The notes under the pieces are model-generated. The model searched no databases. It saw nothing but the letters and a program-made list of their open reading frames with translations, and was not told where the DNA came from. A stretch of 64,000 nt of DNA from Mitsuaria chitosanitabida ATCC BAA-476 = NBRC 102408 (GTDB taxonomy: Bacteria > Pseudomonadota > Gammaproteobacteria > Burkholderiales > Burkholderiaceae_C): the NCBI RefSeq assembly GCF_001598255.1, contig NZ_BCYP01000010.1:62001-126000 (forward strand). Direction: 5' to 3'. The translations under genes were made by a program, and so were the position numbers. Below, piece after piece: positions 27,021-34,572 of the stretch; position 1 is the first letter of the stretch, and every line of letters starts with the position of its first letter.

Positions 27021-29168
27021 ATGAGCACTCGATCGACGATGAGCCGGCGCGGCTGGCTGCGACTGGCGGGCGGCACGCTGGCGGCACTGCAGCCGCTGTT
27101 CGGCGACGCCAGCCTGTGGGCCGCCCCTGCCCGCCTGGGCGAGAACATGACCGCCGACGGGGTGCCGCGCTTCGAGCACCACGCGCTGGGCGGCGAGCGG
27201 GAACTGCCGGCGTTGCGCTTCGCGGGCTGGCATCCGGTCAAGCCGGAGATGCTGGTGCTGATGCGGCGCGGCCCGAGCCAGCAGCTGCACCGCCTCGCGG
27301 GGCCAGGTCTTGCGCCGGAGCCGCTGACCGAGGGCCGCGATGGCGTCGGCAGCGCGAAGTGGGAGCCCACGGCCGGCTACCTCGTGTTCACGCGCGATCA
27401 GGGCGGCAACGAGGCGTGGCGGCTCTACCGGCTCGATGCCGGCGGCGATGCGCCCGTGGCGATCACGCCCGAGGGGGAGCGCGTCAGCGAGTACGCCTTC
27501 CTGCCGGCGGGCCAGGGGCTGGTCTATCTGCAGGAGCGCCTGGATCGGCGGCCGCGCCCGGGGACGCCGGTCGAGGATGACGGCGAGGACGGCGGCGAGG
27601 ACGAGCGTGTCGAGGCCCCGCGTGTCGCCGCATCCGGTGTCGAGTCCGCCCTGGCGGTCGACGACGGCATGAAGGACGTGGGCCAGGAGGGGGCGAAGGA
27701 TGCGGCGAGGGAGGTTGATGCCTCGAAGCTGCTGTCCACGAGTCCGGCGCTGGCCAACCTGTGGTGGGTCGATCCGGCCCGGCCCCAGGAGCGACGCCTG
27801 CTCGGCGCCACCGCCGGCCGCCTCACCGGACTGCGCGTCAGTCCGGCGGGGCGCGTCCTGGCGATGGTCACGCGCGACGGCCGCAGCCAGACGCTGGCCT
27901 TCGCGCTCGACGGCAGCGGCGCGCGGGCGCCCGGCGCCGCGGCACGCCTGGGCCTGGGGACGGGTGAACGGACCGAGGACATCCTCTGGCGCCGCAACGC
28001 GGCGGTGGGCGAATTCCGTCATCTGGTCCGCGACGACGTGGCCCATGGCCGCCATCGCAACGAGCTCACCGATGTCGGCGCTGATCTCGAGGGCCTGGCC
28101 GAGCCGCCCGCGGGCAGCGATCGTCCGCTGGCGCTCGTCTACAACGTGGCCGGGGTGTCCGCGCTGCGGCTGTATCGTCCGGGGACCTCGCCGGTCGAGA
28201 TCGCGCAAGACCTGGCCCCGGGTGTGATCCGCGGCGTCAGCTGGCACCCGACCCTGCCGCTGCTGGGCTTCGAGCAGGTCTCGGCGGAGAGCCCGAGCCG
28301 CCTCTACGTCCACGCGCTGGAAGAGGGCACGACGCGCCCCTGGAGCGCCGCGGGCGAGGGCGTGCCATTGCGGTCCGCGGTGCTGCGTTGGAAGAGCTTC
28401 GACGGGCTCGAGATCACCGGGCTGCACATCGCGCCACCGGCCCGCTTCACCGGGCCGCGCCCCGTCTACATCAGCCTGCACGGCGGTCCCTCGTCGCAGG
28501 CCCGCCCGGGCTACGTGGCCGGCGTGTTGCGCGCGCTGGTGGAGCAACTGGGCATGCACCTCGTGATGCCCAACGTGCGCGGCTCCGACGGCTTCGGGAA
28601 GACCTTCCTCAAGCTCGACAACGGCCGGCTGCGCGAGGATGCGGTGAAGGACGTGAGCGCGCTGCTGGACCTGGTCGCCACCCGCTCCGACATGGACGCG
28701 GCGCGGGTCGTGGTGGCGGGCGGCAGCTATGGCGGCTACCTCTCCCTCGCCGTGGCGACGCATGAGTCCCCGCGGCTGGCGGGCAGCATCTGCCGGGTGG
28801 GCATCGCCAACTTCGTCTCCTTCCTGGAGAACACCGAGAGCTACCGGCGCGACAACCGGCGCGCCGAGTACGGCGACGAACGGGATCCGGCGATGCGCGA
28901 GTTCCTGACCTCGATCTCGCCGCTCACGCATGCGGAGGCGGTGAGGAAACCGCTCATGGTCGTCCACGGCCGCAACGACCCGCGCGTGCCATTCGGCGAG
29001 GCGCAGGCCATGGTCGCCGCGGTCCGCGCGCAGGGCACGCCCGTGTGGTTCGTCAGCGCGAGCGACGAGGGGCACAGCTTCACGAAGGCCGACAACCGCG
29101 CCTACCTGAACCAGGCCAGCTTCGAGTTCGTGCGGCGCGTGATCGGCGGGATCAGCCTGGAGCGTTGA
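27021..29168 (+). CDS. S9 family serine peptidase (prolyl-oligopeptidase/acylaminoacyl-peptidase type), Tat-exported
   Basis: 715 aa. A twin-arginine signal (MSRRGWLRLAGGTLAAL, from residue 7) predicts export of the folded enzyme. Residues 40-450 form a beta-propeller. The alpha/beta-hydrolase domain has the nucleophile in GGSYGG (Ser near 568), Asp in HGRNDPRVP (near 652) and His in DEGHSFTK (near 683), plus the oxyanion segment SLHGGPSSQ. An acidic low-complexity insert (about residues 180-240) interrupts the propeller and looks species-specific. Starts at 26994 and 27039 are possible. Confidence 0.9.
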   Translation: MSTRSTMSRRGWLRLAGGTLAALQPLFGDASLWAAPARLGENMTADGVPRFEHHALGGERELPALRFAGWHPVKPEMLVLMRRGPSQQLHRLAGPGLAPEPLTEGRDGVGSAKWEPTAGYLVFTRDQGGNEAWRLYRLDAGGDAPVAITPEGERVSEYAFLPAGQGLVYLQERLDRRPRPGTPVEDDGEDGGEDERVEAPRVAASGVESALAVDDGMKDVGQEGAKDAAREVDASKLLSTSPALANLWWVDPARPQERRLLGATAGRLTGLRVSPAGRVLAMVTRDGRSQTLAFALDGSGARAPGAAARLGLGTGERTEDILWRRNAAVGEFRHLVRDDVAHGRHRNELTDVGADLEGLAEPPAGSDRPLALVYNVAGVSALRLYRPGTSPVEIAQDLAPGVIRGVSWHPTLPLLGFEQVSAESPSRLYVHALEEGTTRPWSAAGEGVPLRSAVLRWKSFDGLEITGLHIAPPARFTGPRPVYISLHGGPSSQARPGYVAGVLRALVEQLGMHLVMPNVRGSDGFGKTFLKLDNGRLREDAVKDVSALLDLVATRSDMDAARVVVAGGSYGGYLSLAVATHESPRLAGSICRVGIANFVSFLENTESYRRDNRRAEYGDERDPAMREFLTSISPLTHAEAVRKPLMVVHGRNDPRVPFGEAQAMVAAVRAQGTPVWFVSASDEGHSFTKADNRAYLNQASFEFVRRVIGGISLER

Positions 29169-29204
29169 TCGGGCCCCGCCCGCGAGGGGCGGGCGCCTCG
29201 ATGC

Positions 29205-29744
29205 TCAGGCCTTCGACTCGGCGAGGTAGTTGTTCTTGACCTTGACGTAGTGCTCGGCGGAGTAGCGCAGGAAGGCGAGCTCGTCGTCGTTGAGCGGGCG
29301 CACCTGCACGGCGGGCCGACCCATGTAGAGGTGGCCGCTCTTGAGCGTCTTGCCGGGCGAGACCAGGCTGCCGGCGCCGATCATGACGCGGTCCTCGATC
29401 ACCACGTCGTCCATCACGATGGAGCCCATGCCCACCAGGCACTCGTTGCCGATCCTGCAGCCATGCAGGATCACCGAGTGGCCGATGGTGACGTGGTCGC
29501 CGATGATCAGCGGCGAGCCGTCCGGCTTCTTCGGATGCTTGTGGGACACATGGCCCATCGTGAAGTCCTGGATGTTGCTCGCCGCGCCGATGACGATGCG
29601 GTTCACGTCGCCGCGCAGCACGGTGTTGCACCAGACCGAGCTGTCCGGGCCGAGGGTGACATCCCCGATCACCTGCGCGGACTCGTGGACGAAGACGCGG
29701 TCGGACAATGCGGGCCGGGTGGACAGGTAAGGAGACAGCGGCAT
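29205..29744 (-). CDS. Gamma carbonic anhydrase family protein
   Basis: 179 aa left-handed beta-helix protein of hexapeptide repeats. The metal ligands are in place: HVSHKH and IGHSVILHGC supply the three histidines of the gamma class; RGDVNRI and IGAASNIQD are typical. It may be a carbonic anhydrase or an inactive YrdA/PaaY-type relative. The ATG at 29744 (MPLSPYLSTRP) overlaps by two bases the start codon of the divergent gene at 29743. Confidence 0.9.
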   Translation of the reverse strand: MPLSPYLSTRPALSDRVFVHESAQVIGDVTLGPDSSVWCNTVLRGDVNRIVIGAASNIQDFTMGHVSHKHPKKPDGSPLIIGDHVTIGHSVILHGCRIGNECLVGMGSIVMDDVVIEDRVMIGAGSLVSPGKTLKSGHLYMGRPAVQVRPLNDDELAFLRYSAEHYVKVKNNYLAESKA

Positions 29745-30174
29745 GGCGGGCGAAGGTGGCAAACGGAAGAAGGCGACGATTGTCGCGGCACCCGCGCGGA
29801 CGCGGAAGACCTCGGCCGCGCCCAAGCCCGCGCCCCCGAGGGCGGCCCGGGCCCCGCGTCATCGGCATCACGTCTATGTCGTCGAGCTGTCCGACCGCGT
29901 CTGGAACGAGCCCCGCTTCCGCAAGGCCAATCCCGACTGGCGCCTGGGCATGCCCTTCGTCTACGTCGGCATGACGGGGCTCGATCCGGACCTGCGCTTC
30001 GACAAGCACAAGGCGGGGATCCAGGCCAATCGTTTCGTCTTCGACTACGGCCTGCGGCTGCTGCCCCAGCTCTACGAGGTCTACAACCCCATGCCCTACG
30101 AGGCCGCCAAGGACATGGAGGTGGAACTCGCCATCGGGCTGCGCGAGGCCGGCTACGGTGTGTGGCAGGCCTGA
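29743..30174 (+). CDS. GIY-YIG-like protein with basic N-terminus
   Basis: 143 aa. The first 45 residues are Lys/Arg/Ala/Pro-rich. The core HHVYVVELSD...FVYVGMTGLDPDLRFDKHKAG resembles the first half of a GIY-YIG nuclease fold (VYVV for GIY, VYVGMT for YIG, then Arg and His), but the later catalytic Glu is only tentatively the one in MEVELA. I call it GIY-YIG-like on this pattern only. The start ATG is shared head-to-head with the carbonic anhydrase start. Confidence 0.6.
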   Translation: MAGEGGKRKKATIVAAPARTRKTSAAPKPAPPRAARAPRHRHHVYVVELSDRVWNEPRFRKANPDWRLGMPFVYVGMTGLDPDLRFDKHKAGIQANRFVFDYGLRLLPQLYEVYNPMPYEAAKDMEVELAIGLREAGYGVWQA

Positions 30175-30249
30175 ATCTGTTTCGGTACAGACGCGGCGCA
30201 TGATGGGCGCCTTCTTCGTTCTCTCTGTCTTGGACCTGGAGCTGATCGC

Positions 30250-31233
30250 ATGACCGCCTTGCCGACCTACGACGACGTCGTCGCCGCCGCCCGCCGCATC
30301 GAGGGGCACGCCCACCGCACGCCGGTGCTCACGTCGCGCACGCTGGATGAGATGCTCGGCGCGCAGGTCTTCTTCAAGTGCGAGAACTTCCAGCGCATGG
30401 GCGCGTTCAAGTTCCGCGGCGCGTTCAACGCGCTGTCGCGCTTCACGCCGGAGCAGCGCGCCCGTGGCGTGGTCGCCTTCTCGTCGGGCAACCACGCGCA
30501 GGCGATCGCGCTGTCGGCGCGGATCCTGGGCATGTCGGCCGTGATCGTGATGCCCAAGGACGCGCCCGCCGCGAAGATCGCCGCGACGCGCGGCTACGGC
30601 GGCGAGGTGGTCCTCTTCGACCGCTACACCGAGGACCGCGAGCAGATCGGCCGTGAGCTCGCCGAGTCCCGCGGCCTGACGCTGATCCCGCCCTACGACC
30701 ATGCCGACGTGCTGTGCGGGCAGGGCACCGCGGCGAAGGAGCTGATCGAGGAGGTCGGCGCGCTGGACGCGATGTTCACGCCGCTGGGCGGCGGCGGACT
30801 GCTGTCCGGCGCGGCGCTGGCGACCCGCGCGCTGTCGCCGGCCGCGAAGATCTACGGCGTCGAGCCCGAGGCCGGCAACGACGGTCAGCAGTCCTTCCGC
30901 GGTGGGCGGCTGGTCCGCATCGACACGCCGCGGACCATCGCCGACGGCGTGCAGACCCAGCAGCTGGGCCACATCACCTTCGCGCTGATCCGGCAGCTGG
31001 TCGACGACGTGGTCACCGTGTCCGACGCGGAGCTGGTCGACTGCATGGGCTTCTTCGCGAGCCGGATGAAGATGCTGGTGGAGCCGACCGGCTGCCTGGG
31101 CCTGGCCGCCGTGAAACGCATGAAGGACCAGCTCCGGGGTCAGCGCATCGGCGTCGTCATCAGCGGCGGCAACGTGGACCTGGCGCGCTTCGGCGAGCTG
31201 ATCGGCGAGGCGGGAACTCAACGCGCCGCATAA
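30250..31233 (+). CDS. Threonine/serine dehydratase (PLP fold type II)
   Basis: 327 aa. The PLP lysine is in GAFKFRGAFNAL, the substrate loop is SSGNHAQAIA and the phosphate-binding glycines are PLGGGGLLSG. The length, without an ACT regulatory domain, fits the catabolic threonine dehydratase/serine racemase/threo-3-hydroxyaspartate ammonia-lyase group, not biosynthetic IlvA. Threonine deamination gives 2-oxobutyrate and then propionyl-CoA, which would fit the adjacent propionate genes (inference). Its last 16 bp overlap the convergent regulator gene. Confidence 0.88.
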   Translation: MTALPTYDDVVAAARRIEGHAHRTPVLTSRTLDEMLGAQVFFKCENFQRMGAFKFRGAFNALSRFTPEQRARGVVAFSSGNHAQAIALSARILGMSAVIVMPKDAPAAKIAATRGYGGEVVLFDRYTEDREQIGRELAESRGLTLIPPYDHADVLCGQGTAAKELIEEVGALDAMFTPLGGGGLLSGAALATRALSPAAKIYGVEPEAGNDGQQSFRGGRLVRIDTPRTIADGVQTQQLGHITFALIRQLVDDVVTVSDAELVDCMGFFASRMKMLVEPTGCLGLAAVKRMKDQLRGQRIGVVISGGNVDLARFGELIGEAGTQRAA

Positions 31234-32630
31234 GGCTCGGCCAACCGCTCGTTCTCGTCGATCCGCAGCCGCTTGCCCAGGGCCGGGAAGGCCCGCTGGG
31301 CGCAGCCCTGTCGATCGCACAGCTTGCACCCCGGCCCGATCGGCGTCGCGCCGTCCGGGTCGCCCAGATCCAGCCCCTTCGCATAGACCAGCTGCCCCGC
31401 GTGCCGCAGGTCGCAGCCCAGCGCCACCGAGAACTCCCGCGCCGGCGAGCCATAGCCGCCCGTCGGCCGGGTCTCGCAATGCGCGATCCACAGATAGCTG
31501 CGCCCGTCGGGCATGCGCGCCACCTGCGTGAGCACGCGGCCCGGCTGGCCGAAGGCCTCGTAGACGTTCCACAGCGGACAGGTGCCGCCGCCGCGTGAGA
31601 AGTGGAAGTCGGTCGCCGACTGCCGCTTGGAGATGTTGCCCGCGCGGTCCACGCGGACGAAGAAGAAGGGCACGCCGCGCGCCTCGCGCCGCTGCAGCGT
31701 CGACAGGCGGTGGCAGGCCGACTCGAAGCTCACCCCGAAGCGCTTGGCCAGCAGCGCGATGTCGTGCCGCAGCTCCTGCGCCGCGGCCAGGAAGATCCGG
31801 TACGGCAAGGTCAACGCGCCGGCGAAGTAGTTGCCCAGGCCGATGCGCGCCAACGCCGCCGCCTCCGCGCTGAAGGGGGCTGAAGCGATCAGCTCATCCA
31901 TCTCCGCGCCGCATTCCAGGTAGGCCAGTTGCGTCGCCATCTGGAAGGCGCGCTGCGCCGGCGACAGCGCGTCCGACAGGAGCAGCAGCCGCTGCGTCGG
32001 CTCGAAGCGCCGCGCCCGCTCGTCGCTCCAGAGCTGCACCTGGATGCCGTGGGTCTGGCGCAGATGCGCCTCCAGCTTCGTCACCAGGGCCTGCTGGGTC
32101 AGCGTCTGGTTCGATTCGCCCGCCAGCCGCCGCGCCAGCGCCTCGGCCGCGCGGTCCAGCACATCCATGTGGTTGTTCTGGCTGTAGAAGAAGTCCCGTA
32201 CCTCCTCGTGCGGTCCGGGGCCGGAGCCCAGCCCGTCCTCGCGCTCATCCCCGCCCAGGCTGATCACGCGCTGCTCCGCGCCGCGCGCGCGGCCATGCAG
32301 CCGCAGCATCAGCTGCGCCATCGCCGGCATCTGTTGCACCAGCGTGCGCAGCTCCGCCTCGGGCACGCCGCCGGGCACCGGGGTCTCCGCGACGATCTCC
32401 TGCAACTGCGCGTACAGCCGCGCCTCGTCGTCCTCGGAGAAGAACTGCAGGTCCACGCCCAGCGTCGACTGCATCCGCAGCAGCACGGCGACGCTCAGCG
32501 GCCGCTCGTTGTTCTCGAGCTGGTTCACGTAGCTGGGCGACAGCTTGAGCAACTGCGCGAGCGCGGCCTGGGTCAGGCCGCGCTGCTCGCGCAGGGTCTT
32601 GAGCTTCACCCCGAGGAAGGTCTTGCGCAT
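31218..32630 (-). CDS. Short-chain acyl-CoA regulator, XRE/DUF2083 (PrpR/ScfR family), copy 1
   Basis: 470 aa DNA-binding regulator. N-terminal XRE helix-turn-helix (LKTLREQRGLTQAALAQLL, then SPSYVNQLENNERPLS), a central ImmA/IrrE-like region with degenerate metal motif (ACHRLSTLQR) and a C-terminal DUF2083 with conserved cysteines (GTCPLWNVYEAF; GPGCKLCDRQGC). The mycobacterial PrpR of this family senses short-chain acyl-CoA and controls methylcitrate genes, and to my knowledge carries an Fe-S cluster in this C-terminal region. It diverges from the thioesterase-prpC-acnD-prpF operon, its probable target. The ATG at 32630 (MRKTFLGVKL) is the canonical family start. A paralogue lies at 43446-44990. 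Confidence 0.9.
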   Translation of the reverse strand: MRKTFLGVKLKTLREQRGLTQAALAQLLKLSPSYVNQLENNERPLSVAVLLRMQSTLGVDLQFFSEDDEARLYAQLQEIVAETPVPGGVPEAELRTLVQQMPAMAQLMLRLHGRARGAEQRVISLGGDEREDGLGSGPGPHEEVRDFFYSQNNHMDVLDRAAEALARRLAGESNQTLTQQALVTKLEAHLRQTHGIQVQLWSDERARRFEPTQRLLLLSDALSPAQRAFQMATQLAYLECGAEMDELIASAPFSAEAAALARIGLGNYFAGALTLPYRIFLAAAQELRHDIALLAKRFGVSFESACHRLSTLQRREARGVPFFFVRVDRAGNISKRQSATDFHFSRGGGTCPLWNVYEAFGQPGRVLTQVARMPDGRSYLWIAHCETRPTGGYGSPAREFSVALGCDLRHAGQLVYAKGLDLGDPDGATPIGPGCKLCDRQGCAQRAFPALGKRLRIDENERLAEPYAAR

Positions 32631-32665
32631 GGTGCGGGCGATTGTCGTCCAAACCGACGGCCGAC

Positions 32666-32757
32666 TTCGCAAACTTCGCAGATTTCACTGTTCGGCTTCG
32701 CACTTCATGGCCGTTTCAGCCATTGAGCGAAGCCGGCGAGGCTGCGAAGATTGCGAA
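32666..32757. promoter_or_regulatory. TTCGCA operator array between the PrpR/ScfR-like gene and the prp operon
   Basis: TTCGCA occurs at 32666-32671, 32675-32680 and 32697-32702, and inverted (TGCGAA) at 32743-32748 and 32752-32757. The outer pairs each have a 9-bp period (TTCGCA-N3-TTCGCA and TGCGAA-N3-TGCGAA) and face each other, forming a large inverted arrangement over 92 bp. It resembles the AACTTTGCAAA-type sites known for actinobacterial relatives. The last copy ends 2 bp before ATG 32760. Confidence 0.65.
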
Positions 32758-32759
32758 CC

Positions 32760-33269
32760 ATGCGCACCCCGCAAGCCTCGATCGCCGCGCTCGACTGGAC
32801 CCGGACCGTGGCGGCCTTGCCGCCCGGCGAGCTCCATCGCACCGAGCTGATCGTCCCGTCACTGGCCAACCATTACGGCACGCTGTTCGCGCCCGAAGGG
32901 CTGGCGATGCTGGGCCGCGTGGCCTACCTCACCGCCGCCCAGCACAGCGTGCAGCCGGTGGTGATGGCCTCCGCGGGCGAGATCGATTTCCTCGTGCCGG
33001 TTCCCGTGGGCGCGCTGCTGCACCTGCATGGCCGGGTCACGCGCGTCGGGGCCAGCTCGCTGACCGTGCAGGTGCACGCCGCCATCGACGAGGACGCCGG
33101 CACCGCCTTCCGCGAGGCGCTGCGCGGCAGCTTCGAGCTGGTGGCCGTCGACGGCGACGGCCGACCGGTGCGCCTGCGCACTCGCCAGAGCCGCGAAGGC
33201 GTCAGCGCCGCCGCCCGATCTGAATTACCGTACCGACCGCTCGGCGATCCGCCCGCGGTCGCCCCCTGA
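32760..33269 (+). CDS. Acyl-CoA thioesterase (hotdog fold, YciA/cytosolic type)
   Basis: 169 aa. The hotdog signature is [34 protein letters not shown], with Asn-His-Tyr-Gly at the active helix, then [25 protein letters not shown]. Hydrolyses acyl-CoA to free acid and CoA. It is the first gene after the operator array and lies 47 bp before prpC on the same strand, so it probably belongs to the propionate operon and relieves CoA trapping. ATG 32760 chosen; a TTG three codons upstream is also open. The ribosome-binding site is weak. Confidence 0.82.
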   Translation: MRTPQASIAALDWTRTVAALPPGELHRTELIVPSLANHYGTLFAPEGLAMLGRVAYLTAAQHSVQPVVMASAGEIDFLVPVPVGALLHLHGRVTRVGASSLTVQVHAAIDEDAGTAFREALRGSFELVAVDGDGRPVRLRTRQSREGVSAAARSELPYRPLGDPPAVAP

Positions 33270-33316
33270 TTCCCCAGTTCCTGATCCACTTCCGACTTCA
33301 TCCAGGAGACAAGCCC

Positions 33317-34480
33317 ATGAGCGACAACGCCGCCACCACCGCCCCCGGCTTCAAGCCCAAGAAATCCGTCGCGCTGTCCGGCGTCGCGGCCGGCACGACC
33401 GCGCTGTGCACCGTCGGCCGCAGCGGCAACGACCTGCACTATCGCGGCTACGACATCCTGGATCTGGCCGGTCAGTGCGAGTTCGAGGAAATCGCCCATC
33501 TGCTGGTGCACGGCAAGCTGCCCAACGCCGCCGAACTGCGCGCCTACAAGAACAAGCTGAAGTCGCTGCGCGGCCTGCCCGCCGCCGTGATGGACGCGCT
33601 GGAGACGCTGCCCGCCGCCGCGCATCCGATGGACGTGATGCGCACCGGCGTCTCGGCGCTGGGCTGCTCGCTCCCGGAGAAGGACGACCACAACCTGCCC
33701 GGCGCGCGCGACATCGCCGACAAGCTGATGGCCTCGCTGGGCTCGATGCTGCTGTACTGGTACCACTACAGCCACAACGGCCGCAGCATCGAGGTCGAGA
33801 CCGACGACGACTCCATCGGCGCCCACTTCCTGCACCTGCTGCACGGCGAGCCGCCCAGCAAGAGCTGGGAACGCGCGATGCACACCTCGCTGATCCTCTA
33901 CGCGGAGCACGAGTTCAACGCCTCGACCTTCACCGCGCGCGTGATCGCGGGCACGGGCAGCGACATGCACTCGGCCATCGCCGGCGCGATCGGCGCGTTG
34001 CGCGGCCCCAAGCACGGCGGCGCCAACGAGGTCGCCTTCGAGGTGCAGAAGCGCTACGAGACCCCCGATGAAGCCGAGGCCGACATCCGCCGCCGCGTCG
34101 AGGCCAAGGAAGTCGTGATCGGCTTCGGCCATCCGGTCTACACCGTCAGCGATCCGCGCAACGAGGTCATCAAGAAGGTCGCGCACGAGCTGTCCAAGGA
34201 AGCCGGCACGACCAAGATGTACGACATCGCCGAGCGCCTGGAGCGCACGATGTGGGACGCCAAGAAGATGTTCCCCAACCTGGACTGGTTCAGCGCGGTG
34301 AGCTATCACATGATGGGCGTGCCGACGGCGATGTTTACGCCGCTGTTCGTGATCGCGCGCACCAGCGGCTGGGCCGCCCACGTGGTCGAGCAGCGTCAGG
34401 ACAACAAGATCATCCGCCCCAGCGCCGTGTACACCGGCCCCGAGGACCAGGTCTTCGTCCCCATCGCGCAGCGCAAGTAA
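33317..34480 (+). CDS. prpC: 2-methylcitrate synthase
   Basis: 387 aa citrate-synthase-fold enzyme condensing propionyl-CoA with oxaloacetate to 2-methylcitrate. Typical PrpC sequence throughout: [11 protein letters not shown] near residue 42, [47 protein letters not shown] with an active-site His, GFGHPVYT with the second His, and catalytic Asp region [16 protein letters not shown]. An AGGAGA precedes ATG 33317. Second gene of the methylcitrate operon. Confidence 0.96.
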   Translation: MSDNAATTAPGFKPKKSVALSGVAAGTTALCTVGRSGNDLHYRGYDILDLAGQCEFEEIAHLLVHGKLPNAAELRAYKNKLKSLRGLPAAVMDALETLPAAAHPMDVMRTGVSALGCSLPEKDDHNLPGARDIADKLMASLGSMLLYWYHYSHNGRSIEVETDDDSIGAHFLHLLHGEPPSKSWERAMHTSLILYAEHEFNASTFTARVIAGTGSDMHSAIAGAIGALRGPKHGGANEVAFEVQKRYETPDEAEADIRRRVEAKEVVIGFGHPVYTVSDPRNEVIKKVAHELSKEAGTTKMYDIAERLERTMWDAKKMFPNLDWFSAVSYHMMGVPTAMFTPLFVIARTSGWAAHVVEQRQDNKIIRPSAVYTGPEDQVFVPIAQRK

Positions 34481-34506
34481 ACGACGTTCGTCTCATGCCT
34501 TTGCTT

Positions 34507-34535
34507 GCCCGCGCGCCGTGACCGGTGCCGCGGGC
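34507..34535 (+). other. Intercistronic hairpin between prpC and acnD
   Basis: GCCCGCG (34507-34513) can pair with CGCGGGC (34529-34535) around a 15-nt loop, followed by TTGCGCTTT. A weak attenuator or mRNA-stability element is possible; no strong T tract. Confidence 0.3.
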
Positions 34536-34572
34536 TTGCGCTTTCAGAATCCAGCTTCGAGTCAGGCCAGCC

